This document shows positions 9,424 through 16,541 of a DNA stretch of 64,000 bases, piece by piece. The stretch lies in contig JABJKS010000034.1 of the NCBI GenBank assembly GCA_018660265.1, positions 1-64,000 on the forward strand. Reading direction: 5' to 3'. This DNA comes from Rhodospirillaceae bacterium (GTDB lineage: Bacteria; Pseudomonadota; Alphaproteobacteria; GCA-2731375). Position numbers and translations under genes: made by a program. The notes below the pieces were generated by a model. The model saw only the letters and a program-made list of their open reading frames with translations, searched no databases and had not been told where the DNA came from. Position 1 is the first letter of the stretch; each line of letters opens with the position of its first letter.

Positions 9424-10632
9424 CTAGCCAAGAAGGGATTGGTAAACGGCCATGATGCGGTCGCACATCAAAGACACCGTAAAGTTCGCCATGACGTTGT
9501 CGCGGCCATTGGCGGCCATTGTCTCACGCTCTATCTGGCTCAGACTCAGGGCCCGTTCCAGGGCGACAGCCAGGGCCTCTGCATTGTTGGGCGGCACCAA
9601 CCAGCCACTTTCATTGGGCCAGACGGTTTCGCGCGCGCCGCCATGATCTGTTGCGATCACCGGACGGCCCATGGCCTGGGCTTCCACCGCAACGCGGCCA
9701 AAGCCTTCCGGGTGGGTCGAGGCTGAAACGACGACATCGGCCAACATATAGGCCGCCGCCATATCGCTGCAATGATCGACCACACGGACCACCTGGTCCA
9801 TGCCTTTGCGCCGCGCCTGTTCCTCCAGCTCCGTACGGTAGGCGGTGCGGCCCTGATCGCCGCCGACCAGAACACAGCAGATATCTTTCCGCCCCAGGAT
9901 CGCCAGGGCATCGATCAGGACGGCTTGCCCCTTCCACCGGGTCAGGCGGCCGGGCAGCATGATAACAGGCCGGTCGTCGTCCAACCGCCAGGGCCGGGCG
10001 GCCTGGATAATGCGCTCCGCACTGACTTTGGCGGGGTCAAACAAGTCTGGGTCAATACCGCGATGGATTGTCACCAAACGGTGGTTAGGCACGCCATAGA
10101 CTTCGCGGGCATGTTGGGCGACGAAATCGGAGATCGCGATGACCTTGTCACCCTTCGCCATAACCGCGTTATAGTAATGTTTCAGTTTGTTGTGGCCATA
10201 GGCATTGTGGAAGGTCGTGACAAAGGGCGTCGACGTGCGCCGGGCAGCGCTCAATGCGCTCCACGCCGGGGCCCGGCTGCGGGCATGGATCAAATCAATG
10301 CCGTGGCGGTTGATCAGATTGGCCAGAGCATCGCCATTGCGCAGCATGCGGAACGGCCGCTTCGCAGCCAATGGCAGTGCAATATGTTCTGCACCGATGC
10401 GTGTTAATTCATGGGTCATCAAGCCGCCGGACGATGCAACCATGGCCCGCCAGCCGGCAGCCGTTAACGCGGCGGCAGTCTGTATAGTGCCCCGTTCAAC
10501 GCCGCCCATTTCCAGTGCCGGCAACACTTGCAAAACCAGTGGCCCGGATGCGGGTCCTGCCGCTTCCGCACCAGCTTTCGCGGGGGGGTCGGGAATGCTA
10601 GGTTGCGCCTTAGACTGCAATGAACTGTCCAT
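9424..10632 (-). CDS. Glycosyltransferase family 4 (GT-B fold)
   Basis: Retaining glycosyltransferase of 402 residues. The N-terminal acceptor domain carries LQVLPALEMGGVERGTIQTA. The C-terminal GT4 nucleotide-sugar domain carries VIMLPGRLTRWKGQ and the EX7E-like region around ASTHPEGFGRVAVEAQAMGRPVIATDHGGARETV. The first 25 or so residues are low-complexity and may be a linker, or the true start may lie further in. With the GT9 gene downstream it probably builds LPS core or another surface glycan. Its 5' end overlaps the upstream region of the divergent hydrolase gene, whose ATG is only 21 bases away. Confidence 0.82.
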   Translation of the reverse strand: MDSSLQSKAQPSIPDPPAKAGAEAAGPASGPLVLQVLPALEMGGVERGTIQTAAALTAAGWRAMVASSGGLMTHELTRIGAEHIALPLAAKRPFRMLRNGDALANLINRHGIDLIHARSRAPAWSALSAARRTSTPFVTTFHNAYGHNKLKHYYNAVMAKGDKVIAISDFVAQHAREVYGVPNHRLVTIHRGIDPDLFDPAKVSAERIIQAARPWRLDDDRPVIMLPGRLTRWKGQAVLIDALAILGRKDICCVLVGGDQGRTAYRTELEEQARRKGMDQVVRVVDHCSDMAAAYMLADVVVSASTHPEGFGRVAVEAQAMGRPVIATDHGGARETVWPNESGWLVPPNNAEALAVALERALSLSQIERETMAANGRDNVMANFTVSLMCDRIMAVYQSLLG

Positions 10633-10652
10633 TTAGATTAGGTGTATCCATC

Positions 10653-11405
10653 ATGATCGATACGAAGCCGGCGTTCCTGACCCGCGAGGACGGAACCAGA
10701 ATCGCCTACCATCATACCCCAGGCACAGGCCCCGGTGTGATCTTTTGTGGTGGCTTTATGTCCGACATGACCGGCACCAAGGCACAGGCCCTGGAAGCTG
10801 CCTGCCAAGCATCCGGGCGCACATATACACGTTTTGACTATCGTGGCCACGGCCAATCGGACGGCCAGTTCGAAAAGGGCACAATCGGTCTGTGGGCCGA
10901 TGATGCCCTGGCCGTCCTGGATCAGATTACAACAGGGCCACAAATCATCGTCGGGTCGTCCATGGGCGGGTGGATCATGCTGTTGGCGGCCAAGGCACGG
11001 CCCGAACGCATCGCGGGCCTGGTCGGCATAGCGCCGGCACCTGACTTTGTTCTTCGCATGTGGGAAGGTTTCTCTGACGAGATCAAGGCAACCCTGCGCC
11101 GGGACGGGGTTTATCGCGCACCGTCGGAATATGATGATGAACCTTACGCCATTACCCTGAACCTGATCGAAGAAGGGCGGCAACAACTGGTTCTGCAGGA
11201 AGACCTGAAGGTTAGTTATCCCGTCCGCATACTGCACGGCATGGCGGACCCGGATGTACCCTGGCGGCAATCCCTGGAAATTGTGGAGCGTTTGCAGGGT
11301 GATGACATCATCGTCACCTTTTCAAAAAGTGGCGATCATCGTCTTTCCGAGCCTGATGATATCGCCCGCCTGATCCATACGGTTGAGACATTAGCGCAAA
11401 CCTGA
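10653..11405 (+). CDS. Alpha/beta hydrolase (ABHD10-like)
   Basis: Soluble serine hydrolase of about 250 residues. The nucleophile elbow is GSSMGG. The catalytic Asp lies in GMADPDVPW and the His in GDHRLSEPDD, so the triad is complete. An early RFDYRGHGQSDG strand is also typical. It resembles the ABHD10 / palmitoyl-thioesterase branch, but the substrate is not known. ATG at 10653 (MIDTKPAFL) is chosen because the in-frame ATG at 10620 overlaps the divergent glycosyltransferase start. It is the last gene before the small-RNA interval. Confidence 0.78.
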   Translation: MIDTKPAFLTREDGTRIAYHHTPGTGPGVIFCGGFMSDMTGTKAQALEAACQASGRTYTRFDYRGHGQSDGQFEKGTIGLWADDALAVLDQITTGPQIIVGSSMGGWIMLLAAKARPERIAGLVGIAPAPDFVLRMWEGFSDEIKATLRRDGVYRAPSEYDDEPYAITLNLIEEGRQQLVLQEDLKVSYPVRILHGMADPDVPWRQSLEIVERLQGDDIIVTFSKSGDHRLSEPDDIARLIHTVETLAQT

Positions 11406-11448
11406 CCTAGCACGTTTCCGACGCACCGGACGTCTCGGACATGTCGTC

Positions 11449-11508
11449 TGTTTGAAATTGGCCCACTGTCCCGCATAAACGCAGACACCTGTTCCAAATT
11501 GGAACAGG
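11449..11508 (+). promoter_or_regulatory. Two enhancer (UAS) palindromes upstream of sRNA 1
   Basis: The palindrome TGTTCCAAATTGGAACA, extended to 10-bp perfect arms at 11488-11497 and 11499-11508, is centred 86 bases upstream of the -12 cytosine of the sigma-54 promoter. A second site TGTTTGAAATTGGCCCA (11449-11465) matches it at 13 of 17 positions. The geometry (TG-N2-CC-N5-GG-N2-CA) is that of NtrC-type enhancer sites (consensus TGCACC-N5-GGTGCA). The binding protein is inferred, not shown. Confidence 0.65.
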
Positions 11509-11569
11509 CTTGTGATTTGCCTACAGGTAAAACGGCTGAATTCTACGATTTACAAAACCTCCAGCCAAC

Positions 11570-11585
11570 TGGCACGGGCTTTGCA
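11570..11585 (+). promoter_or_regulatory. Sigma-54 promoter 1
   Basis: TGGCACG-N4-TTGCA matches the sigma-54 consensus at every specified position, with GG at 11571-11572 (-24) and GC at 11583-11584 (-12). Transcription should start near 11596. No coding region follows within 400 bases on this strand. Confidence 0.85.
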
Positions 11586-11595
11586 TTGTATGTGA

Positions 11596-11726
11596 TGTAA
11601 GTCGAATGGCACATTGCCCGGCGGCTTCATTGCATTGCTTTTCTCTTTAGTTGGTTGTTCGTGCCCTCAAATAACCAATTATACTCAGGCGCAGATCGCT
11701 TCAGTGGTCTGCGCCTTTTTCTTTTT
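11596..11726 (+). ncRNA. Small RNA 1 of a tandem pair, sigma-54 driven
   Basis: Predicted transcript of about 131 nt running from the sigma-54 start to an intrinsic terminator. The 5' part (GATGTAAGTCGAATGGC...) and the segment TGCATTGCTTTTCTC are shared with sRNA 2. A hairpin with a stem of about nine pairs (11648-11656 with 11673-11681) presents a loop containing CGTGCCCTCA, identical in both copies. The stem sequences differ between copies, but pairing is kept. That indicates selection on RNA structure. The short reading frames here have no ribosome binding site, and the other copy does not conserve them. It may act in trans on ribosome binding sites through the CU-rich loop. I could not assign it to a known RNA family. 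Confidence 0.75.
11687..11726 (+). terminator. Intrinsic terminator of sRNA 1
   Basis: The arms AGGCGCAGA (11687-11695) and TCTGCGCCT (11708-11716) extend inward to a TTCA loop and are followed by the T-rich tract TTTTTCTTTTT. Confidence 0.9.
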
Positions 11727-11759
11727 GGCCTGGCGTCCAAGAGTCTCGACATCGACACA

Positions 11760-11799
11760 TGCCCCAATATGGCACATATTTTTGACCCAAATTGATACA
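11760..11799 (+). promoter_or_regulatory. Two enhancer (UAS) sites upstream of sRNA 2
   Basis: TGCCCCAATATGGCACA (11760-11776) and TGACCCAAATTGATACA (11783-11799) match the sRNA 1 palindrome at 12 and 13 of 17 positions. The second is centred 85 bases upstream of the -12 cytosine, against 86 in copy 1. The first also fits the NtrC consensus at 13 of 17. The sites lie between the terminator of sRNA 1 and promoter 2. Confidence 0.6.
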
Positions 11800-11861
11800 C
11801 TCCACCACAGACTTGAGCAATATTACAGCAGTTTTCTGCGTTTCTATAAATTCTTAGGAAC

Positions 11862-11877
11862 TGGCACGTTGCTTGCA
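11862..11877 (+). promoter_or_regulatory. Sigma-54 promoter 2
   Basis: TGGCACG-N4-TTGCA is again an exact match to the sigma-54 consensus, with GG at 11863-11864 and GC at 11875-11876. The predicted start is near 11888. The start regions of both copies carry GATG. Confidence 0.85.
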
Positions 11878-11887
11878 TATTAATAGA

Positions 11888-12025
11888 TGAAGATCGAACG
11901 GCTATATGCCCGGAGATCTGAGACTATGCATTGCTTTTCTCTCTTAGTCGGTTGCCCGTGCCCTCAGGTGGCTGGCTATTATTTCGGCGCTGATCGTGTA
12001 AGTGATCAGCGCCGTTTTACTTTTT
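11888..12025 (+). ncRNA. Small RNA 2 of a tandem pair, sigma-54 driven
   Basis: Paralogue of sRNA 1, about 138 nt. It shares the 5' end (GATGAAGATCGAACGGC), ATGCCCGG and TGCATTGCTTTTCTC. Its hairpin has arms TAGTCGGTT and GGCTGGCTA. These pair throughout, with several G-U pairs replacing the A-U or G-C pairs of copy 1. The loop contains the same CGTGCCCTCA. The transcript ends in a strong terminator 12 bases from the convergent SnoaL-like gene. Two homologous sRNAs with separate promoters suggest additive or differently timed regulation, as known for other duplicated sRNAs. This is inference. Confidence 0.75.
11985..12025 (+). terminator. Intrinsic terminator of sRNA 2
   Basis: The 11-bp perfect arms CGGCGCTGATC (11985-11995) and GATCAGCGCCG (12004-12014) are followed by TTTTACTTTTT. 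Confidence 0.9.
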
Positions 12026-12036
12026 GGGAACAGCCA

Positions 12037-12441
12037 CTAATTGATCACGGCACCTTCATCCTCCGTATCGACGGGAGGATCTTCGGCGGTGGGGCCGGCT
12101 TGATGGTGGACCAGACGCCAGCGCCGGCCTTCATGGACAAAAATATTTGTCGCCAGCAGGTAGTTGCCCTCAATCGCTTCATAACAGAGCACGTAGGCCA
12201 TTTCGCCCTGCATATGAACCCTGGGTGCCAAACAGTCGATGGCCGGGGAATCCGGATTATCCAGAATGGCCCGCCAACTTTCCAGGACTTCATCCCGCCC
12301 TTCCAGCACGCCCCAACCGGGATGGATACAGGTGACCACAGCGCCTTCACTCCAAGCCCCGGCCATGGCCGTCATATCACTGTCCGCGAAGGCGCGGTAA
12401 AAGGCCTCATTGGCAAAAAGTACGGCGTCCAATTCCGTCAT
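12037..12441 (-). CDS. SnoaL-like / NTF2-fold protein
   Basis: A 134-residue protein of the nuclear-transport-factor-2 superfamily (SnoaL_3 / DUF4440-like), a small cone-shaped fold often used as an isomerase or ketosteroid-type enzyme. The sequence MTELDAVLFANEAFYRAFADSD followed by WSEGAVVTCIHPGWGVLEGRDEVLESWRAI is typical. The start at 12441 has a strong Shine-Dalgarno (GGGAGGGC) five bases upstream. The frame remains open further upstream and would add a hydrophobic segment, but there is no good start there. The ribosome binding site (12444-12450) is exactly complementary over seven bases to the conserved loop of the neighbouring sRNAs. The substrate is unknown. Confidence 0.75.
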   Translation of the reverse strand: MTELDAVLFANEAFYRAFADSDMTAMAGAWSEGAVVTCIHPGWGVLEGRDEVLESWRAILDNPDSPAIDCLAPRVHMQGEMAYVLCYEAIEGNYLLATNIFVHEGRRWRLVHHQAGPTAEDPPVDTEDEGAVIN

Positions 12442-12764
12442 GTTGCCCTCCCTATCTTTGCGGTGCGGCTTGGCCATCATCACGGCCAGAACCAGTACTG
12501 ACAGAATGGTGAAGAATAGCACGGCTGAGGCGGAACGCGCTGTATAAGTGTCATTTTGTTGGTCCACGGTAAAAACGTTAGCCCCTTCGACGGATAACAC
12601 CGGGCTGCGGGCCGAGGCATAGTCACAAATGATCGATCCGAATATCGGCAAGACGGCTTCAACAACGCTTGGATATTTGGAATTTACCTTACGCATTTGC
12701 CCAACGAGACAGTACACTGGCTGCAAACGCCGCCAACACGACAAATATTGAGAGGAACCTAATC
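12442..12764. other. Intergenic region without a convincing gene
   Basis: About 320 bases between the divergent SnoaL-like and enoyl-CoA hydratase genes. Short open frames exist on both strands, but none has a ribosome binding site or recognisable protein features. It must contain the promoters of both neighbours. I do not see a clear consensus -35/-10 pair. Confidence 0.5.
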
Positions 12765-13604
12765 ATGGCCTATAGCGAAATTCTTTACGACGTATCCGAC
12801 AAAATCGCGACGATCACATTGAACCGCCCCGACAAACTGAACGCCTGGACCAGCGTGATGGAGGGGGAGGTCCGCGCCGCCCTGATTGAAGCTTCGGATG
12901 ACGACAACGTTGGTGCCATCATATTGACCGGGGCGGGACGCGGCTTTTGCTCCGGCGCAGATATGAATAACCTTAATTCCCTCCAGCAGGGCGCCTCCAG
13001 CGGCGGGCCGACGTCCGACAGCGTCCGCGCGGTGGACAACGCCATTCCCGGCGGTTTGTCCCTGTCCAATGATTTCAGCCTGCGTTACACTTATTTTCCG
13101 ACTGTGCCCAAGCCGATCATCGCCGCCATCAACGGCCCGGCGGCAGGTTTGGGCCTGATTATGTCCCTGTATTGCGACGTTCGTTTTGCCTCGGACGCGG
13201 CGGTCTTCTCCACCGCCTTTTCCCGCCGGGGTCTGATCGCCGAACATGGCATTTCATGGATGCTGCCAACCTTGATCGGCCCGGCCAATGCCCTCGACAT
13301 CACGCTCTCTGCCCGTAAGTTCACCGCCGCCGAGGCCAAGGACATGGGCCTGGTCAGTAAAGTCTTCCCAATGGAAGGTTTCATGGACGAAGTGCGCGCC
13401 TACGCCACGGAAATGGCCACCCTGGCATCGCCCAGATCAATCCGGGTGATGAAACGGCAAATTTATCAGGCCATGTTGAATTCCCTGGAGCATTCGGTTC
13501 TTCTGGCGAATAGTGAAATGCCTGCAAGTTTTGAATCTGAGGATTTCAAGGAGGGCGTAGCCCATTTCGTTGAGCGCCGGGCCCCGAACTTCACCGGCAA
13601 CTAA
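12765..13604 (+). CDS. Enoyl-CoA hydratase/isomerase family protein
   Basis: Crotonase-fold enzyme of 279 residues acting on acyl-CoA thioesters. The oxyanion-hole segments are GAGRGFCSGADMNNL and NGPAAGLGLIMSLYCDVRFAS. The stretch RGLIAEHGISWMLPTLIGPANALDITLSARKFTAAEAKDMGLVSKVFP places a Glu at the usual catalytic position. ATG at 12765 is preceded by GAGAGGAAC, a good ribosome binding site. The open frame upstream of it is not conserved-looking. An insertion after the first oxyanion loop (SLQQGASSGGPTSDSVRAVDN) is longer than in standard ECH proteins. The specific acyl-CoA is unknown. It precedes an aminotransferase but is separated from it by a hairpin. Confidence 0.85.
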   Translation: MAYSEILYDVSDKIATITLNRPDKLNAWTSVMEGEVRAALIEASDDDNVGAIILTGAGRGFCSGADMNNLNSLQQGASSGGPTSDSVRAVDNAIPGGLSLSNDFSLRYTYFPTVPKPIIAAINGPAAGLGLIMSLYCDVRFASDAAVFSTAFSRRGLIAEHGISWMLPTLIGPANALDITLSARKFTAAEAKDMGLVSKVFPMEGFMDEVRAYATEMATLASPRSIRVMKRQIYQAMLNSLEHSVLLANSEMPASFESEDFKEGVAHFVERRAPNFTGN

Positions 13605-13626
13605 GCATCAAGTCTTGTCTATGGAG

Positions 13627-13660
13627 GCCCGGGGATGTATGCCCCGGGCTTCCCGTCTTT
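13627..13660 (+). terminator. Probable terminator after the enoyl-CoA hydratase
   Basis: The 8-bp GC-only arms GCCCGGGG (13627-13634) and CCCCGGGC (13642-13649) enclose a seven-base loop. A weak T-rich tail (TTCCCGTCTTTT) follows. It lies 22 bases after the stop and before the aminotransferase start. Confidence 0.6.
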
Positions 13661-13676
13661 TGAATAGGATCCCGCT

Positions 13677-14834
13677 ATGCCAATCGTTCGTGACGCCATT
13701 GCTAATATGCAAACCCAACGTATTGGTGAGGTCTCCCGCATCGCCATCGGTGACCCAGATGTGATCCCCCTGTGGTTTGGTGAACCGGATCTGGATACCC
13801 CGGAATTTATCCGCCAGGCCGCGATTGACGCCATGCAGGCGGGAGAGACGCGCTACGTCAACAAACGCGGCATACCGGAGCTGCGGCAGAGCATTTTGGA
13901 TTACACCGAAGCGCAGTTCGACATCGCCCTGGATCCGGAGCGGGTTACAGTCACCGGCTCCGGCATGACGGCGATCATGATCGCGACGGAGACTTTGGTA
14001 AACAACGGCGACAACGTTGTCATGGTCTCGCCCATTTGGCCGAACATCTATTACTGCGTGCAGACCATGGGCGGGGAAAGCCGCCACGTGCGCCTGGATT
14101 TGACCGATGACGGCTGGCAATTGGATCTGGATAAATTGTTCGCAGCCTGTGATGACCGCACCAAGGCCATGTTTATCGCCTCCCCCTCCAATCCCACAGG
14201 TTGGTTGATGGAGCCTGAACAACAGCGCGCCGTGCTCGATTTTTGCCGCGAACGGGGCATCTGGATTATCGCTGACGAAGTCTATCATCGGATCGTCTAT
14301 GACCGGGCGGTGGCCCCCTCGTTCCTGTCTATAGCAGAGCCCGATGATGCCCTGTACATCGTGCATTCCATGTCCAAGGCCTGGTGCATGACGGGCTGGC
14401 GTTGCGGCTGGTTGGTACACCCGGCCAGCCTGGGTGATCGTATGGGGGATTTGTCGGGCATAAACAACACGGGCGCGACTTCGTTCGTTCAACATGCCGC
14501 CGCGACCGCGATACGGGACGGAGAAGAGTTCGTCACGGAAATGGTGGAGCGCTGCCGACGCGGCCGCGATCTGGTGCATCAACGTTTGGGGGGCATGGAT
14601 CGGATAAAACTGGCATCCCCCAAAGCGGCCTTTTATGCCTTCCCGCAAATCGAGGGTCTGAAAGATGACCTTGAATTCGCGAAATACCTGGTGCGGGAAC
14701 ACCGTGTTGGTCTGGCACCTGGTTCCGCCTTTGGGCCGGATAACGACGGCTTCCTGCGTCTGTGTTTTGCAAAGTCCGAGGAGCAATTGTCCGCCGCCAT
14801 GGATCGCATAGAAGCCGGTTTAAAGAACCTCTAG
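13677..14834 (+). CDS. Class I/II pyridoxal-phosphate aminotransferase
   Basis: Fold type I PLP enzyme of 385 residues, aspartate-aminotransferase-like. Visible features are PLWFGEPDLDTPEFI near the N terminus, ASPSNPTGWLME, DEVYHRIVYD and SMSKAWCMTGWRCGW with the Schiff-base lysine. The conserved C-terminal arginine lies in FLRLCFAKSEEQL. It transfers an amino group between an amino acid and a 2-oxo acid in the cytoplasm. The donor is not determinable. It follows the enoyl-CoA hydratase across a hairpin, so it may be expressed separately. Confidence 0.85.
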   Translation: MPIVRDAIANMQTQRIGEVSRIAIGDPDVIPLWFGEPDLDTPEFIRQAAIDAMQAGETRYVNKRGIPELRQSILDYTEAQFDIALDPERVTVTGSGMTAIMIATETLVNNGDNVVMVSPIWPNIYYCVQTMGGESRHVRLDLTDDGWQLDLDKLFAACDDRTKAMFIASPSNPTGWLMEPEQQRAVLDFCRERGIWIIADEVYHRIVYDRAVAPSFLSIAEPDDALYIVHSMSKAWCMTGWRCGWLVHPASLGDRMGDLSGINNTGATSFVQHAAATAIRDGEEFVTEMVERCRRGRDLVHQRLGGMDRIKLASPKAAFYAFPQIEGLKDDLEFAKYLVREHRVGLAPGSAFGPDNDGFLRLCFAKSEEQLSAAMDRIEAGLKNL

Positions 14835-14956
14835 CCCCAGACGGCTAGGAAAAATTGTCCTGTTTTGGGGCATTCATGAGGCAGATTTTGCGACAGTTCG
14901 ATAGCACTTTATCATTTGCCGGCGGCAGATCCCTTGAAATTAGCCAAAAATGTTTT

Positions 14957-14972
14957 TGGCATAATTCTTGCT
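14957..14972 (+). promoter_or_regulatory. Sigma-54-like promoter 3
   Basis: TGGCATA-N4-TTGCT keeps the invariant GG (14958-14959) and GC (14970-14971) at the same 12-base distance as the two sRNA promoters. It lies 45 bases upstream of the 79-residue protein. A weaker UAS-like sequence TGTCCTGTTTTGGGGCA (14856-14872) lies about 107 bases upstream of the -12 element, but it overlaps a possible terminator of the aminotransferase gene. Confidence 0.55.
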
Positions 14973-15017
14973 TATATACTGGCGAAACAAGCGTATGAAT
15001 GAGCTGGTGGATCAGTT

Positions 15018-15257
15018 ATGGCACATGAATTTGTTATAAATGCTTCGAAAGTAAACATCGATTTCGACCGCGCCCAATCATTGATGAATGAAACCTTGGC
15101 CGAATTGTCGGCCCATTGGGTGGACCACAATGAGACCATATTGAAGCGAACAGGCATCACCGATCACAAGCAGGCTTTGTTCGATAATTATTGCCGACGG
15201 CATCTGGAACATTTTGGCGAACATTTCGCCCCGGACCTCATGGCCGATCCGTTCTAG
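15018..15257 (+). CDS. 79-residue protein of unknown function
   Basis: Small soluble protein, acidic and rich in His, Asp and Glu, predicted mainly alpha-helical (FDRAQSLMNETLAELSAHWVDHNETILKR). I do not recognise a family. It has no signal peptide or membrane segment. The ATG is preceded by a modest purine-rich region. It stands alone between the aminotransferase and the convergent rpoH. The sigma-54-like promoter upstream suggests it belongs to the same regulon as the tandem sRNAs. It could be a nitrogen- or stress-responsive small protein, but this is inference only. Confidence 0.6.
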   Translation: MAHEFVINASKVNIDFDRAQSLMNETLAELSAHWVDHNETILKRTGITDHKQALFDNYCRRHLEHFGEHFAPDLMADPF

Positions 15258-15326
15258 CGCGTAGCTTTTCTATATCCGCTCGGATCCTTAAGGGACAGCC
15301 GATAGCCAGGCCAGGCCCACTACCCA

Positions 15327-16367
15327 CTAGGCCAAACGTTGTTCCACAGCCTGGCGACGAACGTTCTTCTGTAATTTTTCAAACGCCCGGACTTCGATCT
15401 GGCGCACCCGTTCCCGGCTAATGTCGAACTCGTTGGAGAGTTCTTCCAAGGTTTTCGGATCGTCCGTCAGGCGCCGTTCGGTTATGATTTTACGCTCCCG
15501 ATCATTCAGGTTCTCCATGGCACCCATCAACAGGGCCCGGCGTTTGCCAAGTTCCTCAGATTCCGCCAGTTCCGTCTCCTGATCGACGCTGTCATCCACC
15601 AGCCAATCCTGCCATTCCCCTTCGCCTTCGGCCCGCAAGGGCGCGTTCAGGGAATTATCCGGCGCTGCCAGACGACGGTTCATGGAGACCACGTCCTTTT
15701 CCGGCACATTCAGCGCCGTGGCGATCTTTTCCACCTGATCCGGGCGCATATCACCCTCGTCAATGGCTTGAATCTGCCCCTTCAGCTTCCGCAGCTTAAA
15801 AAACAGCTTTTTCTGGGCCGCCGTAGTGCCGATTTTCACCAGGGACCAGGAGCGCAAGATGTATTCCTGAATATTCGCCCTGATCCACCACATGGCATAG
15901 GTTGCCAGACGGAAGCCGCGCTCCGGCTCAAACCGTTTTACGGCCTGCATCAGGCCGATATTACCTTCCGCGATCAATTCCGCCACAGGCAGACCATAGC
16001 CGCGATAGCCCATGGCAATCTTGGCCACCAGACGCAAATGTGACGTCACCATCTTGTGGGCCGCATCCCGGTCGTCATGTTCCCGCCAGGCCTGGGCCAG
16101 CATATATTCTTCCTCATGGGGCAACATGGGGTATTTGCGGATTTCCTGCAGGTAACGGGACAGGCTGGCCTCCGGCGTCGGGGCAGGGGGTAAACCCATA
16201 CCATTGTCACGCACAGGCTTTTCCGCACTGTCATCGGGCTTGTCCAACACGGCAACACCCGACATCTCCGCGTCAGCAGCATCAGATGCGCTTTTCGCGT
16301 CGATCTTGGCATTGGTTTTGGCGTTGGTCTTGGCGTTGGTTTTTGCTTTAGTTTTGCTCGCTACCAT
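15327..16367 (-). CDS. rpoH: RNA polymerase sigma-32 factor
   Basis: Heat-shock sigma factor of 346 residues. Regions 1.2 to 2.4 (EASLSRYLQEIRKYPMLPHEEE, AEGNIGLMQAVKRFEPERGFRLATYAMWWI) and region 4.2 (ISRERVRQIEVRAFEKLQ) are present. The RpoH box QKKLFFKLR at about 185-193 separates it from RpoD and FliA. Start ATG at 16367 is backed by AGGGTAGG upstream. The N terminus carries a non-conserved lysine-rich extension of repeated TNAK units, produced by a 12-bp DNA repeat. The upstream frame to 16427 is probably leader sequence. It has its own sigma-70 promoter. Confidence 0.93.
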   Translation of the reverse strand: MVASKTKAKTNAKTNAKTNAKIDAKSASDAADAEMSGVAVLDKPDDSAEKPVRDNGMGLPPAPTPEASLSRYLQEIRKYPMLPHEEEYMLAQAWREHDDRDAAHKMVTSHLRLVAKIAMGYRGYGLPVAELIAEGNIGLMQAVKRFEPERGFRLATYAMWWIRANIQEYILRSWSLVKIGTTAAQKKLFFKLRKLKGQIQAIDEGDMRPDQVEKIATALNVPEKDVVSMNRRLAAPDNSLNAPLRAEGEGEWQDWLVDDSVDQETELAESEELGKRRALLMGAMENLNDRERKIITERRLTDDPKTLEELSNEFDISRERVRQIEVRAFEKLQKNVRRQAVEQRLA

Positions 16368-16464
16368 GGTCCTACCCTGCACTGTTAAAGACAGCGCCCT
16401 GGTTTTGCTTCCAGCCCTGATATTCAAGGTTTATGTCGCAATGGCGATTTAGATGCAGACCGCT

Positions 16465-16493
16465 ATGCTATTGTAAAACAACGATTTTGTCAA
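16465..16493 (-). promoter_or_regulatory. Sigma-70 promoter of rpoH
   Basis: On the minus strand TTGACA (16488-16493), a 17-bp spacer and TAGCAT (16465-16470) give a strong housekeeping promoter. It leaves a leader of about 90 bases before the rpoH ATG, long enough for mRNA structure to control translation, as known for rpoH in other bacteria. Confidence 0.65.
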
Positions 16494-16541
16494 GAAATTC
16501 CTGCTGGGAGAAACCCCGGCAGTGTCCCCTATCCCTCTCCG

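Noticed and set aside
8713-9726. 337-codon plus-strand open frame over the glycosyltransferases
   Set aside because: It lies opposite two clear glycosyltransferase genes, has no family features and no ribosome binding site, and reflects the third-position GC bias of the real strand.
11614-12501. Open frames of 89 and 204 codons over the small RNA genes
   Set aside because: They share no protein similarity with each other although the DNA is duplicated, have no ribosome binding sites, and conflict with the terminators and with the SnoaL-like gene.
12442-12744. N-terminal membrane extension of the SnoaL-like protein
   Set aside because: The frame is open and would add a hydrophobic stretch, but the internal ATG has a strong ribosome binding site and matches the family's start.
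13608-14786. 392-codon minus-strand open frame
   Set aside because: It is antisense to the aminotransferase, which has a complete set of PLP motifs. The antisense translation shows no recognisable domain.
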